Assembly (NCBI GenBank): GCA_026874595.1
Contig: CM049308.1
Coordinates: 95,900,624-95,964,623 of the forward strand
Source of the DNA: Sipunculus nudus
Taxonomy: Eukaryota; Annelida; Sipuncula; Golfingiida; Sipunculidae
DNA length: 64,000 nucleotides
Direction: 5' to 3'
The notes beneath the pieces were generated by a model, which did not search any database, had not been told where the DNA came from, and was given only the letters and a program-made list of their open reading frames with translations. Both the position numbers and the translations under genes were made by a program. Within the stretch, counting starts at the first letter, position 1, and each line of letters starts with the position of its first letter. Positions 11,832 through 24,584 of the stretch are shown in pieces.

Positions 11832-12965
11832 CAACATATAAAATATTCTGGGTTTGGGGAGGTTTGGGGGAGTTTTGCGCTTCCAGATTTAGCAGCTATG
11901 CGAATCGTAATGCATGTTTATTCTATTGTGCAACGTGTGAGAATAAAACAAACTCGAGTCACCCAAACCCAGGTTTTATTGTCCCTCTTTGCCGTCATTA
12001 ATAGAATGATTATAGAATTGATAGTACAGAATCGTACTATTCTTGTCCCATGACGTCTTTACGTCAGTATAATTATATAGTAGTTTTCTGAAACCTGCCC
12101 CGGAAATGGTTTCGCCGAAACTAGTGCCGGTTTCGCTATTATAACATCTTTATTGTAAATCGTATTTTCGAGTTAAGCCTGTGACGTGGTTTTGGCTCTG
12201 ACGTTATGGGTCACCTTTATCTGGACATCATATATTATCATACATACATTAATTATATTCACAGGACCAGGAAACTATTTTCCTCCTGATTTTGGCAGTA
12301 CAGCAGACATCTTGCTCAAGCAGTGTACATATACATGTACTTGAATTTTCTTTTCTTTTTCTTGATTTTTTTTAAATGGCAATTTACGAAAAAAAAAGCA
12401 ACGATGGCGCCACTTGTCAATCATATTAACCACCAACGGCCACTTTGCTTCCTCCATCCCTTACCAAACACGGATACCACCGCAACTTCTTTTAGTTTTG
12501 TTTTCACCCCTAAATTTCCTGCTAAGCAAAATAAGTGACTTTATTCACAGATGTTTGTAACTTCCCATTATCTGCTGCCCAATATTATTCCGGGCTATGC
12601 CATAAAATCACGTGACCCGGTCTGACCTATGAGTAACATTCTGAAAGACATGTACTTAAAATTTGTTCGTAACGCCATCTTGCGAGAACGCTAAGTAGGT
12701 TCTTTTCAGTCACGGTAATACTGTTAAAGTCGCATTTATTAAGTAGGAGAAAAGATAAACTTTGAATAATGTGTGTTAAAGTAGCCCGTCACTCACTGCT
12801 GTAACAACAGGAGCCCCACAACCAACTCTAACGACCGGGAACTTTGATCTTAGAGCAGTTGAGAATAATGAGGGATAGAAAAAGCCGAGCAATAAGAAAG
12901 TTTGATTTGTTTCATCCTTGCTTCATTATTCTCATGCTTCACTAAGAGGAAACAGTTCGGACGTC
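11832..12965. other. No gene seen
   Basis: Unique DNA between the recombinase relic and the 66-bp array. Short CpG-containing stretches occur near 12040-12200 and 12590-12720. No supported coding sequence. Confidence 0.45.
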
Positions 12966-14541
12966 TTTGAGGGAATGGTTTCACACCATGTACTGGGTCT
13001 GTGCACTGCGCGCCAGTCGGATAAATCTGTCTGTGAGGGAATGGTTTCACACCATGTACTGGGTCTGTGCACTGCGCGTCAGTCGGAAAAATCTGTCAGT
13101 GAGGGAATGGTTTCACACCATGTTCTGGGTCTGTGCACTGCGCGTCAGTCGGATAAGTCTGGTAGTGAGGGAATGGTTTCACACTATGTACTGGGTCTGT
13201 GCACTGCGCGTCAGTCAGATAAATCTGTCTGTGAGGGAATGGTTTCACACTATGTACTGGGTCTGTGCACTGCGCGTCAGTCGGATAAATCTGTCAGTGA
13301 GGGAATGGTTTCACACCATGCACTGGGTCTGTGCACTGCGCGTCAGTAGGATAAATGTGTCAGTGAGGGAATGGTTTCACACCATGTACTGGGTCTGTGC
13401 ACTTCGCGTCAGTTTGATAAATCTGTCAGTGAGGGAATGGTTTCACACCATGTACTGGGTCTGTGCACTGCTCGTCAGTCGGATAAATCTGTCAGTGAGG
13501 GAATGGTTTCACACTATGTACTGGGTCTGTGCACTGCGCGTCAGTTGGATAAATCTGTCAGTGAGGGAATGGTTTCACACCATGTACTGGGTCTGTGCAC
13601 TGCGCGTCAGACAGATAAATCTGTCAGTGAGGGAATGGTTTCACACTATGTACTGGGTCTGTGCACTGCGCGTCAGTCGGATAAATCTGTCAGTGAGGGA
13701 ATGGTTTCACACCATGCACTGGGTCTGAGCACTGCGCGTCAGTCGGATAAATCTGTCAGTGAGGGAATGGTTTCACACCATGTACTGGGTCTGTGCACTG
13801 CGCGTCAGTTGGATAAATCTGTCAGTGAGGGAATGGTTTCACACCATGCACTGGGTCTGTGCACTGCGCGTCAGTCGGATAAATCTGTCAGTGAGGGAAT
13901 GGTTTCACACCATGCACTGGGTCTGTGCACTGCCCGTCAGTCGGATAAATCTGTCAGTGAGGGAATGGTTTCACACCATGTACTGGGTCTGTGCACTGCG
14001 CGTCAGTCGGATAAATCTGTCAGTGAGGGAATGGTTTCACACCATGCACTGGGTCTGTGCACTGCGCGTCAGTCGGATAAATCTGTCAGTGAGGGAATGG
14101 TTTCTTACCATGTACTGGGTCTGTGCACTGCGCGTCAGTTGGATAAATCTGTCAGTGAGGGAAGGTTTCACACCATGTACTGGGTCTGTGCACTGCGCGT
14201 CAGTCGGATAAATCTGTCAGTGAAGGAATGGTTTCACACCATGCACTGGGTCTGTGCACTGCGCATCAGTCGGATAAATCTGTCAGTGAGGGAATGGTTT
14301 CACACCATGCACTGGGTCTGTGCACTGCGCGTCAGTCGGATAAATCTGTCAGTGAGGGAATGGTTTCACACCATGTACTGGGTCTGTGCACTGCGCGTCA
14401 GTCGGATAAATCTGTCAGTGAGGGAATGGTTTCACACCATGTACTGGGTCTGTGCACTGCGCGTCAGTCGGATAAATCTGTCAGTGAGGGAATGGTTTCA
14501 CACCATGTACTGGGTCTGTGCACTGCGCTTCAGAAGGAAAA
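12966..14541. repeat. 66-bp minisatellite, about 24 copies
   Basis: Unit on + starts GTGAGGGAATGGTTTCACAC, continues CATGTACTGGGTCTGTGCAC and ends TGCGCGTCAGTCGGATAAAT CTGTCA. Main variation is TAC/CAC in the middle and CGG/TGG near the end. Length 66 is divisible by 3, so two + frames are open for up to 390 codons. A 64-bp copy near 14160 (TG missing) swaps them. The unit is CpG-rich for this window. Two simultaneously open frames and no start or splice context argue against a protein. Confidence 0.95.
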
Positions 14542-14963
14542 TCTGTTAGGTGCTGCTACCTATGAATGGTGAATGGATACTTTAACTATTACGTGGTTAT
14601 CGGTGATTGAGCTGTTTCAAATAAAGAATGATAAAGGAAAAGCTGGTCAAAGTTTCACTGATTATTTACTCAAAATTTTATAAGATGTGATTTATATATG
14701 GTCATTTAAACCTCGCTTTGCTTAGAGGAGGCTCCATATATATATATATTAAATCTCTTTATACGGTCCTTTAATAAAACAGTATTATTTTCCCCCCTGG
14801 ATCCACTCTAGAATCCTGATGATCGTGGTAATTAACATTTTACTATTCTTCAGGATTATACACATCTGATCTACTTCGGCGATACCATGTAAGAAGTTGT
14901 GCTCCAAACTATCAAATTCATTTCTTGTTTCAGACCATGCAGCAGGTGGCATGACGTGAGCAA
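14542..14963. other. Unique spacer between two minisatellites
   Basis: Unique AT-rich spacer with a short (AT)n near 14735-14750. About 40 bp at 14550-14600 resembles 18100-18145 (both contain CTATGAA followed by GGATACT and AACTA). No gene. Confidence 0.4.
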
Positions 14964-15988
14964 GGCCTAAGAGTTACAGGGCCTAATAGTTACAGGGCCT
15001 AATAGTTACAGGGCCTAAGAGTTACAGGGCCTAAGAGTTACAGGGCCTAATAGCTACAGGGCCTAATAGTTACAGGGCCTAAGAGTTACAGGGCCTAAGA
15101 GTTTCAGGGCCTAATAGTTACAGGGCCTAAGAGTTACAGGGCTTAAGAGTTACAGGGCCTAAGAGTTACAGGGCCTAATAGTTACAGGGCCTAATAGTTA
15201 CAGGGCCTAATAGTTACAGGGCCTAAGAGTTACAGGGCCTAATAGTTACAGGGCCTAATAGTTACAGGGCCTAATAGTTACAGGGCCTTAGAGTTACAGG
15301 GCCTAAGAGTTACAGGGCCTAAGAGTTACAGGGCCTAAGAGTTACAGGGCCTAATAGTTACAGGGCCTAAGAGTTACAGGGCCTAATAGTTACAGGGCCT
15401 AATAGTTACAGGGCCTAAGAGTTACAGGGCCTAATAGTTACAGGGCCTAAGAGTTACAGGGCCTAAGAGTTACAGGGCCTAAGAGTTACAGGGCCTAAGA
15501 GTTACAGGGCCTAAGAGTTACAGGGCCTAAGAGTTACAGGGCCTAAGAGTTACAGGGCCTTAGAGTTACAGGGCCTAAGAGTTACAGGGACTAAGAGTTA
15601 CAGGGACTAAGAGTTACAGGGCCTAAGAGTTACAGGGCCTAAGAGTTACAGGGCCTAAGAGTTACAGGGCCTAATAGTTACAGGGCCTAATAGTTACAGG
15701 GCCTAATAGTTACAGGGCCTAAGAGTTACAGGGCCTAAGAGTTACAGGGCCTAATAGTTACAGGGCCTAATAGTTACAGGGCCTAAGAGTTACAGGGCCT
15801 AAGAGTTACAGGGCCTAAGAGTTACAGGGCCTAAGAGTTACAGGGCCTAAGAGTTACAGGGCCTAATAGTTACAGGGCCTAAGAGTTACAGAGCCTAAGA
15901 GTTACAGGGCCTAAGAGTTACAGGGCCTAAGAGTTACAGGGCCTAAGAGTTACAGGGCCTAAGAGTTACAGGGCCTAAGAGTTACAGG
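14964..15988. repeat. 16-bp minisatellite, about 64 copies with a binary G/T variant
   Basis: Unit GAGTTACAGGGCCTAA (16 bp). At one site copies are either GAG or TAG, in an irregular order. Rarer variants are CCTTAG, GGACTAA, GGGCTTAA and GAGCCTAA. The phase stays exact across the array. Confidence 0.96.
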
Positions 15989-18900
15989 TGTTAATTGTTG
16001 CCTAGCTTTATCCGTGTGAATTCACCTTCTGTAAACTAAATGCAGTGGTTACTCCTGGGTATAATTCAGGTATATATGATGGAGATGTGTGGTGAGGTGT
16101 TTGTTGGTCTCTTCCAGTGTATTATAATCATCGTGATGAAAAATTCTCTCGCAGCTTGTTCTAATCCTGATGTTTCTCAAGAAATGTTTTTATTTCTTGA
16201 GTTCTGGTTTATAAATGAAGTATCTGGATCTGTGTTAGGATTTTATGGATTTCATAATCGACTGACATTCAGTTAGTCCTTGTGAAACGGGCACACATCA
16301 AAAGGCCCAGGCTGTGTTTGTTTTGTAATTGGGGCTATGCTGGTAGAGAAACTTGATTGTGTCTGTTTGTAAAACCCTGCATGGTTGGAAACAAGATATC
16401 AGTAATTGGGTCAAACCCATTTAAGATGGGCGGCCCAATAACCGATAGATGTTCCATATAGGAAGATGGCGCGCAACATACATATCGCCAGCCTTACTTT
16501 TCATTCTCCCCTGGGAGTCGGTTGAGTGGCATTCAGAACACCTCGGCCGAATCCGTTGGTGTTCTGTACATAGGGGTCCGTCATGCAAAATATTCCGGCA
16601 AGGCAAGGTCAAGGTCAGGTCAACTGTACACCTGTTGTGCGCTTTTTAAGATTAAATCAATCTATTTTTTGTACAGGTTTTGCCAATATTCAAATAATAA
16701 TCTACAGTTAAAGCTATTAAAGAAAGAGAGGGGGAAATACCCGATATACTGATTTGGACCGCACGAGGATACAGTTCGCGCCAGGAAGTCCACCTCCAGT
16801 CGGCGATGTATGAGACATTTGTGATAAACTGAACTTTCTTGTTAAAATAATGTCGGAACCTGGTTCTATTTGATTGTAAACAACATATTAAGCCCATATA
16901 ATATACGTTAATTTGGCAAATCAATGTATTACTAGTGGAAACTGTGATCTCTTCTTAGACGAGTCAGTAAAAATGGCAACCCGGTGGATTTCTCGCGAAG
17001 TGCACCATCATTGGTTGTGTATCATTGGGCCATAGATACATCCGAGGCTATAAGCCAACGGATTCGGCCGAGATTGGGTTGAGTGGTTTTTCCGATTGGG
17101 TTGAGTGGTTTTCATGATCGATGGTGGATTATGCTGATAATGAGGACATATTGCCGTGATCTATGTTGTGGTGGATAGTAACAAGTTTGGAGGAATAAAG
17201 GCATATGCGTGTTGTTTTGTTGTTTAGGTGTGATATAAATTTGTTAAAATATTACTTTATTTATGACAATGAAACGTATTTTCTTTCGTTAGACATATAA
17301 ACAGCTATTAAAGTGCTGCCTGTCAAACATCACCTGGCATTCAATCTCTATAAACTTCTGACTCTTAAGAATTTCGAACTCTAAAGCAGAGAGTCTCTTA
17401 AATGCTAATATGCTTACGAAAATATTTGTATAGAGTAAACACAAGTTAAAACTAAACTGAAAATGTGTCATTTGACAGCGGTTTACTATTTCATGCATTT
17501 TATGTTGGTATTGATTGCTGGCATTGATATAAAAAAAAGAAGGTAAATAGAAAGTAAATGATATTTTTTTATGTTTTGTTTCGAATAAACTGGAACGTAA
17601 TTTATTCTTTACAGCAAAGTTTATACAATCATATTATAGACAACACATACGAGCGTAAAAATGTATAAACTTAAAAATTTGAATGCCTTATCAGAAATGG
17701 AAAACATAAAATATCTTAAATTATTTTTCATTCTTCGATGAATCAGTTGTTCATATATTAGTTATAAATATTTTTGCCAAATATAAATCATTGAGCGTAA
17801 TATGGTGCAGCTCTTGGTATGTTAAAAAATTAAAAGCAATTACTGGCGGGAGCGCCAAATAGGTCTGTTTCATGATGAAAGAAAACACATAAAAGTTTGA
17901 TTGCTAACGTAGCCATGCAGACACCTAGTGTTCTATAATGATTACTAACTTCCGGTTACGCTGTAGTCGTAATAATGCGACCCAATTTGTATAAATGCTT
18001 AACAAATAATAAGCTGTTGATATTAATCAGTCTGACATGCAGTCGATTAGCGGGTCTGTAGTTTCGACCGCCACTCTCCAGCTTCACTACGAAGCCTGTC
18101 TGTTGCTGCCACCTATGAAGGGATACTATAACTACTCCACGTTTGCAGCTTGTTGAGTTCCTTGCAAGGTCACGTCTGAAATATTGATACAGGTAATTAA
18201 GCATTTTGCAATTTAACCAAATATTTCAACCTACTCAGAAATAATGTACGTTGAATACTCTTGCAATAATCACGTGTTACAGCCAAAAGATTGATAGATT
18301 GGTTAATTGATTAATTTTTTTTTAATCCGATTGTAAATTATTAATTTTATGGTAGTAGTTCCTATTATACCACGGGCACCAGACCTAATGTATTAACTAT
18401 GTAGATGATATTAAAAGCACCCATGATCCTTCCATGACAGTTGTTTTAGCATTTCTTTGGGCCCACTCAAAAAAGCGAAACTGGTTTCGGTTCCGGGAAA
18501 CCGTTCATCTTATACATGTTATTGCGAAACTAAAACTGACTTAACTCGATATTTATACTGGCATGATGGCGACATTGGGCCAAAGTGGTGTAATTTGTTC
18601 ATTTGTTGATTTTTTTATTAATTGACACTGTTGATGCCTGTTATAGTAAAAAAAGCAATGACTGAAGTATAAACAGCCTTTCTGAAGTGTTTTGGATTCA
18701 GTATCCCTATTTTAAATAGCGAAATAGCTAAAGATGAAATCCTGTATGTCTATGTCGATTGCATGACACGTCGATATTTTATTGGACACATAATATATTC
18801 TATTTTCATCATAACTGCAATATAGATAGACCAGTCACCATTAATAATGCTTTCACTTGGTCTCAAAGTGCCCAGGGTCTCTAACTTTTGATAATATTTT

Positions 18901-19349
18901 CACCAATGATTTATTTAACTTTATTAATTAATTTATGATGTTATCATACTATCACTATTAAAACCGAAACCGTCCGCTGACTAATACAAGGCGAAGCCAT
19001 AGAGAACCGGTTTTCCTGTAACCGAAACCGGTTTTGTATTTTCAAGTAGGGCTTTATCACTAATCAGCTTCGGTTTCCTTTCCTGAAATTATTACTGTAC
19101 ACCCATATTATGACGTCATCCGCTCACGGTACGGAGAGCTCCCCGAATTAGAACGATTGGAAACGGCGAAATGGTTGAGAGCCCTTTCAAGGCATTGTTC
19201 TTTTTTTTCCTTCATACAAGTCATTTTTTTCATTGTTGCTACTATTGTTAATAAAAATTAGATTACATAGTGGATTTAGTATATATTTCTTTCCCTTGCA
19301 ATAAACATGCATATAACTGCTGCATATTGTCCATATGATTGCAGAATTA

Positions 19350-19400
<51 letters not shown>

Positions 19401-20280
19401 GTTATGTCTTCTATAGCTTTGTTTCATCATCTAAATCACCATTATAGACAAAATAATCACATCATCATCACTGCCATGACATCATAGTAGCATAATTACT
19501 ATTTATATGATATTTGTTTTAGTTTCATTCTCATTATAATCACTCCATTAACATATAGTCATACACTAGTATTAATCACCATAGTCACGTTGTGCTCCAC
19601 GATGTAGTAACATCATCATCATCATCAATATAATTAGATAATCATTACTGCAGCGCGTCCTTAACATCACTATAGTTCACCACTTCGTCATCATCACAAC
19701 TGTAAAGTAGCTATCATTGTTTTTAGTTTTTTGTTTTAGTTTAAATAATTCACCTACAGATAAGTTTGAATGCTCTGATGAAAACACGTATTTTTTTAAT
19801 AATATTGCATGGCGTATGTTATTATGCTGATGCATATGTTAATGATTATTGATTTTATATTCTAATCGAACCAAATACCTGAGTAAGTTTTATTTTTACA
19901 TATCTAATCTACCTCTGTGCCCTAAACTTTCATTTACCATTTAATGATTAAAGAGGAATACCAGTTTTAAATAACTGATTTCGCCGACACGCCCCCCCCC
20001 CCCCCCCCCTTAATCCTATCGGAATCATACGATCTTTTCTGAAATCTTGACATGTACATGTATATATTAAACTCTCCCTATCTGAAAGAGATGACTCTCC
20101 AGGACATAATCTGAAATTTAGAAGGATATTAGATAAAGGATAAAGAAGTATAATCTTTGACACTGTTACTTTGATCGGAAGCACAGCCTTTCGTTGTGTT
20201 TGTCCCGAATTGTATGACGATTGTTTTCACATCATCTTTTGATTGACACCACTAAAAAAAGACAGTATCTAACTAAGCTG
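15989..20280. other. Mostly unique AT-rich DNA, no gene recognised
   Basis: Includes a 17-bp perfect inverted repeat pair (16543-16559 and 17055-17071), a short direct repeat GATTGGGTTGAGTGG at 17072 and 17094, an (AT)n microsatellite at 19353-19395, and poly-C at 19992-20009. A higher-CpG patch lies near 16470-16580. No open frame carries a known domain. Confidence 0.45.
19353..19395. repeat. (AT)n microsatellite
   Basis: About 43 bp of uninterrupted TA dinucleotides. Confidence 0.97.
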
Positions 20281-20490
20281 ACCTTGCAAGGCCGTTAGGC
20301 AGGACACAAACCGTATAACGGTTATAAACCATAGGGCCATTAGGCATGCAGGGCACAAATCGTAACCGTAATACCATATAGGACCGTCAGGCATACAGGG
20401 CACAAATCGTAACCGTTAGACCATAGCCCCGTTAAGCATTCAGGGCACAAATTGCACAAATCGTAACTTTTAAACCTAAACAGGTCCAGG
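20281..20490 (+). repeat. Degenerate ~47-bp tandem repeat (amplified module of a dispersed family)
   Basis: About four units, each with a GTTAGGCA-like word, CAGGGCACAAATCGTAACCG and AGACCATA. The same CACAAATCGTAA word, followed by a CTCCTTGAAAC-like word, occurs near 42427-42500 and 42765-42850. This is therefore a locally amplified piece of the 42.3-44.7 kb repeat family. Confidence 0.7.
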
Positions 20491-20857
20491 TGATATCTCC
20501 TTGAAACACCTTAAGTAACACATGGTAACTATAAACTGTGAGATGCGATGGAGGCAAAATGGTTTGAGCGCCAAGAAAATCAAACATAGATTGAAGAAAA
20601 AAATACTATTGGATCATAAGATATACATGCGTAATATACCCTTAGCGCAAAATCTCCCACCGAGATATATTGCGAGTTCGTTCTCTCCCTCGCAAACGAA
20701 GAAAGAAATTTAACAATATATATCTTTACACTGGAGTCTGGCTCAATCATAGCTATGTATTGCATATTGTCCACTCTCATTGGTCTGATTACAATACTTG
20801 GCCCTGTGCCAGCCCTGGTGTTTTAACCCTGAAAAAACTTGCTATACAAAACAGACT

Positions 20858-20863
20858 TAAGGT
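20858..20863. repeat. Target-site duplication, left copy (TAAGGT)
   Basis: Identical to 22534-22539, directly abutting the inverted termini of the element at 20864-22533. Confidence 0.8.
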
Positions 20864-20913
20864 TACGGAAGCGTATTGCTGCCACCTGGTAAAAGAAAAA
20901 TAAATTATTTATA

Positions 20914-21055
20914 TCTCGTACGTACGACATACTATCTCGTACGTACGACATACTATCTCGTACGTACGACATACTTTCTCGAACTTACGACATAGTATCT
21001 CGTACGTACGACATACTGTCTCGTACGTACGACATATTATCTCGTACGTACGACA
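20914..21055. repeat. 21-bp palindromic tandem repeat, left arm
   Basis: About seven units containing the 12-bp perfect palindrome TCGTACGTACGA. One unit is mutated (CTCGAACTTACG). The array is in inverted orientation to the one in the right arm. Confidence 0.93.
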
Positions 21056-22223
21056 TAATTAATCTTACGCATCTGATTCACAGAACAACACAACAGGCCA
21101 ACTGATATATGTATAAGCAATATATATATATATGTTAAAAAATGCGTGTTGTACCCTAACTACTCAACATCTTCACCTTGCAAACCAGCGGAACACCGTT
21201 GAAAAATAAAAAAAATACATATGTTTATTTACGTTTTTATTTATTTATTTATTCATACTATAAATGTAAATGCTATTCGATTTGTCATTGTTTCTTTGTG
21301 TCTAGGTTTCGGAAATATTTCAAGGAAATGAAATTTATCAAATCGTTGTCTGCCAGTCATACACAGAACTTTCATTTTATATAGGTAATTAAATTCTGTT
21401 AGCAGTGTATGATATTATAATGATGAGCCTGTCATAATATTAATAAGAACAAAATATTGCCTTTGCCAAATTGAAACTACCTTTTGGCGAAGGAAGGGTT
21501 CGGACAAGAGGTACAGCTAACAAATAGCCTGATTGAAGGTAATTGAGAATGGATATATGTGGGGAAGGTTTCTTATATTCCAAAATTGATCTGTATAAGA
21601 ACTAGATTTATGACATAACGCACAGTGTCACTCGCCCTACCGTAAACGGCACGAAGTTCAACTGATGAGATCAAGCACTTCGTTTCATAATATATGAATC
21701 AGGAACCTATCCTTACGGGCATCTCTGTATTACAGACACCTCTATATTGCCATCAAGGTTCATATTCTTTTGTAATAATATATGTTTTGTCTCACGTTAT
21801 TAACTCATTTTGGCTGAATACAAAAGTTGTTCAGCAAATCCATGCCGATACACGGGCTTAATATCTCATGTTTACCGCTTTTGTATCCGTTATTATGGTT
21901 CTGTGTGTGAGTAAACACAGTGGACCTTTGTCTGTTTACAATAAGAAGACCGCTTGACCAGAAGCAAGATCTTAGTCTAGCACACGCGACAATTATAAAA
22001 AAAGAGAAGAAACATGAAAGAAAATCACCCAGAAAAGCTTGAAAAACCTTGATTTATTTTTTTTTTCCACTTGTAAAGAGGAGAAAGCAAACGAAGGACG
22101 AAATATTGAAAGATCCCGTAATAGTTTAAGGAGACTAAATTGTAATTCATGTATACTAAAAATACTTGGTTTGTAAAATGTAAATAGGTCCTTTTTTTCA
22201 TTTAAACTCTTTAAAATACAATC

Positions 22224-22225
<2 letters not shown>

Positions 22226-22308
<83 letters not shown>
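22226..22308. repeat. (CT)n(TA)n compound microsatellite
   Basis: About 29 bp of CT followed by about 54 bp of TA, immediately left of the right-arm 21-bp repeats and inside the transposon. Confidence 0.97.
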
Positions 22309-22309
<1 letters not shown>

Positions 22310-22485
22310 GAGATAGTATGTCGTACGTACGAGATAGTATGTCGTATGTACGAGATACTATGTCGTATACGTACGAGATACTATGTCGTACGTACGAGAT
22401 ACTATGTCGTACGTACGAGATACTATGTCGTACGTACGAGATACTATGTCGTACGCACGAGATACTATGTCGTACGTACGAGATA
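22308..22485. repeat. 21-bp palindromic tandem repeat, right arm
   Basis: About nine units of ACGAGATACTATGTCGTACGT, the reverse complement of the left-arm unit. One copy carries a 2-bp insertion (GTATACGTACG). Confidence 0.93.
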
Positions 22486-22533
22486 AATAATTTATTTTTC
22501 TTTTACCAGGTGGCAGCAATATACGCTTCCGTA

Positions 22534-22539
22534 TAAGGT
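22534..22539. repeat. Target-site duplication, right copy (TAAGGT)
   Basis: Identical to 20858-20863, directly abutting the right terminus of the element. Confidence 0.8.
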
Positions 22540-24580
22540 GACGTGTCTAGACATCAAGTTTATTATCATTACGGTCCTGTATTCTGTATATTTAATCTTT
22601 AATTTTCTTGAGATGAATAAAAAATATCAAGAGTTCTCCCTCAACGGTCATGAGCAGTACAGACAACAAATCTTCAATAAATGTTGTAATATTATCGAAA
22701 TGATGCGAATACTCCAACTTTTACAAGAATTAAGCTTGTAAAAGAATGAACCATTTGAACGTAGAATGACAGGAGAAAAATATAATATGGAAAATCACAA
22801 GTATAAATGGAAGGACCTGAATATTGTCTGACTGCTGAATGTCGTGGTTTAAATTTCCTTTTATATTTCATTTTGTTCATATCGCTTGATAATTTTAGCT
22901 TCTATACGTAACTTGACGCTGTGTTACATATCCTATTTTTCTTGGCATTGTAGTGAATTGTTAATGTTGTAACTATATAATGTGTATCAGTTGTAAGGGT
23001 TTTTTCTTTACATACTTCTGATATCATTGTCCCAAATATTGCTTGTACCATATTTGATTATGAATAATGAAAAAGATGAACCAACGGGTTGGAAGCTAAA
23101 AAAAAGTGCACCCCCATAATACTATTTTCCTAAATGATTGAGTCAATGATATTTAAAATCACCCTGACAAGCAAAGCAATGATAAACATCAGCTGGTGTC
23201 AATTTTATATATATATATATCACGGATTTTTATTAGATTTTAAAGAACTTAAATAAAGATGCACACCCGTAGCGTCGCAAATTATATTTCCAGAAAACTA
23301 CAATCATATAGGAGATCTAGTGCTAACAGAAAATGGCAGAAGAAAGAGCAAAATTGATTTCGATAGGGTGGGATGGGGGGCTAAGTATAAGTCCACCTAC
23401 AACATAATTTTACTTAAACATGAATATAGAAATAAACTCATTAACCCCTATAAACCTACCTCCCCACGGGTTAAGGCTGAATTAGATCAGTGCGTTGTGG
23501 CACGAACGGTTCTTAGTAATTTATTTTCCTTGGCTATGTAATAAAGTGAAATTTATACAACAACGACAATGACTGGTATTTAGTACGGTGATTACTAGAG
23601 TTAATTTCATCAGAGCTTTCGTTGTACAATTTCATACAATTAGCCAACGATGATGAGGGATGGATACCCAGGTACATACCCCCAGGACATTACCCTACCC
23701 CATCAGTACGTGATTACATCCTGTTTACCCCTCAGCCTGTCGTAATCACAATTACACAATGCACACTTCACCTTTTTTTGGTTTTATGAATGACGGACAA
23801 CTGACACTGAGGTTGTTAGTGAAGTGTGTCATTTCTGTCGCATTGTTTCCCGTGAATTCACTTTAATGTCCTGCTAACTTACAAGTGCAATCCACATCTC
23901 GACATGTCAAGCCGTAAGCACAATCATTTTATTTTCCTTCCAAACAGTAACACTCGATATTTAATTACTTATATATACACAAACCCCGGGATCTGTGAAA
24001 TCGTTAAGTGATGTTGGTTTTCTCTGCACGGGGGCCATGTGAGGATAAAACAACAACATACATGCCTGGACTAGTATATCTTATTACTATTGCTAATGAT
24101 CATCTAATTCTGATAAACTAATTGATTTCCCGACATATTCTCAAATACAATACTCATAATAAGTTGGTTATAGCTGGAGCATTTTTTTTTTATAAGCGGA
24201 AAATAAGAACAGACGTTACAATCAGATATAAATTATTATCGGTCACGGTAAATTTAACTTTTACTGCAGCGGCAGACTGAAGGCGCCATCTGTAATCTTT
24301 CACATTTTATGCTTTTTGATTATAATGTCGATGATTATCGTTTAAAGCCATAGTTACAAACTTCAGTAGGGCAGTCACATTGTTCAAACCTTTATTACCA
24401 TCGTTGTAAAGAATTACTCGCAGACAGGTCCTAATACATCCTCTGTGAATTACAATCTTTGGTCTCTGCGACTTTTATTTCTGAACTACATGACAAACAC
24501 ACATGTTACAGTACCTAACAAGTCAGGACTCTTGACTGTAATTTGTTTGAGGACCTCAGAATATTACACTAATGTTAGTT
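22540..24580. other. No gene recognised
   Basis: AT-rich unique DNA with a short (TA)n near 23206-23220. Small open frames near 22538 and 23320 have no recognisable motif. Confidence 0.45.
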
Positions 24581-24584
24581 AGTT

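Larger units (their letters stand above)
20864..22533. mobile_element. Non-autonomous DNA transposon with inverted arms of 21-bp palindromic repeats
   Basis: The ends are inverted copies. The left end starts TACGGAAGCGTATTGCTGCC at 20864 and the right end finishes with its reverse complement at 22533, differing by 2-bp indels. Inside each ~50-bp terminal repeat lies an array of a 21-bp unit (TATCTCGTACGTACGACATAC): about 7 copies on the left (to ~21055) and about 9 on the right (from ~22308), in inverted orientation. The element is flanked by perfect 6-bp direct repeats TAAGGT (20858-20863 and 22534-22539), consistent with a target-site duplication. The ~1.25-kb interior is AT-rich, has (CT)n(TA)n at 22226-22308 and no transposase. 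Total length is 1670 bp. The superfamily is not assigned. Confidence 0.88.

Noticed and set aside
12918-14572. Plus-strand open frames up to 392 codons of 22-residue repeats
   Set aside because: Two frames are open at once over the 66-bp minisatellite, as expected for a stop-free unit divisible by three.
18470-19050. Repeated ACCGAAACCGG-like words near 12.1, 18.5 and 19.0 kb
   Set aside because: Short, scattered, no common flanks; probably chance or a very old repeat.
20914-22485. Short palindromic repeats resembling a CRISPR or recombination-site array
   Set aside because: No spacers. The repeats are the inverted arms of a transposon with matching outer ends and a target duplication.
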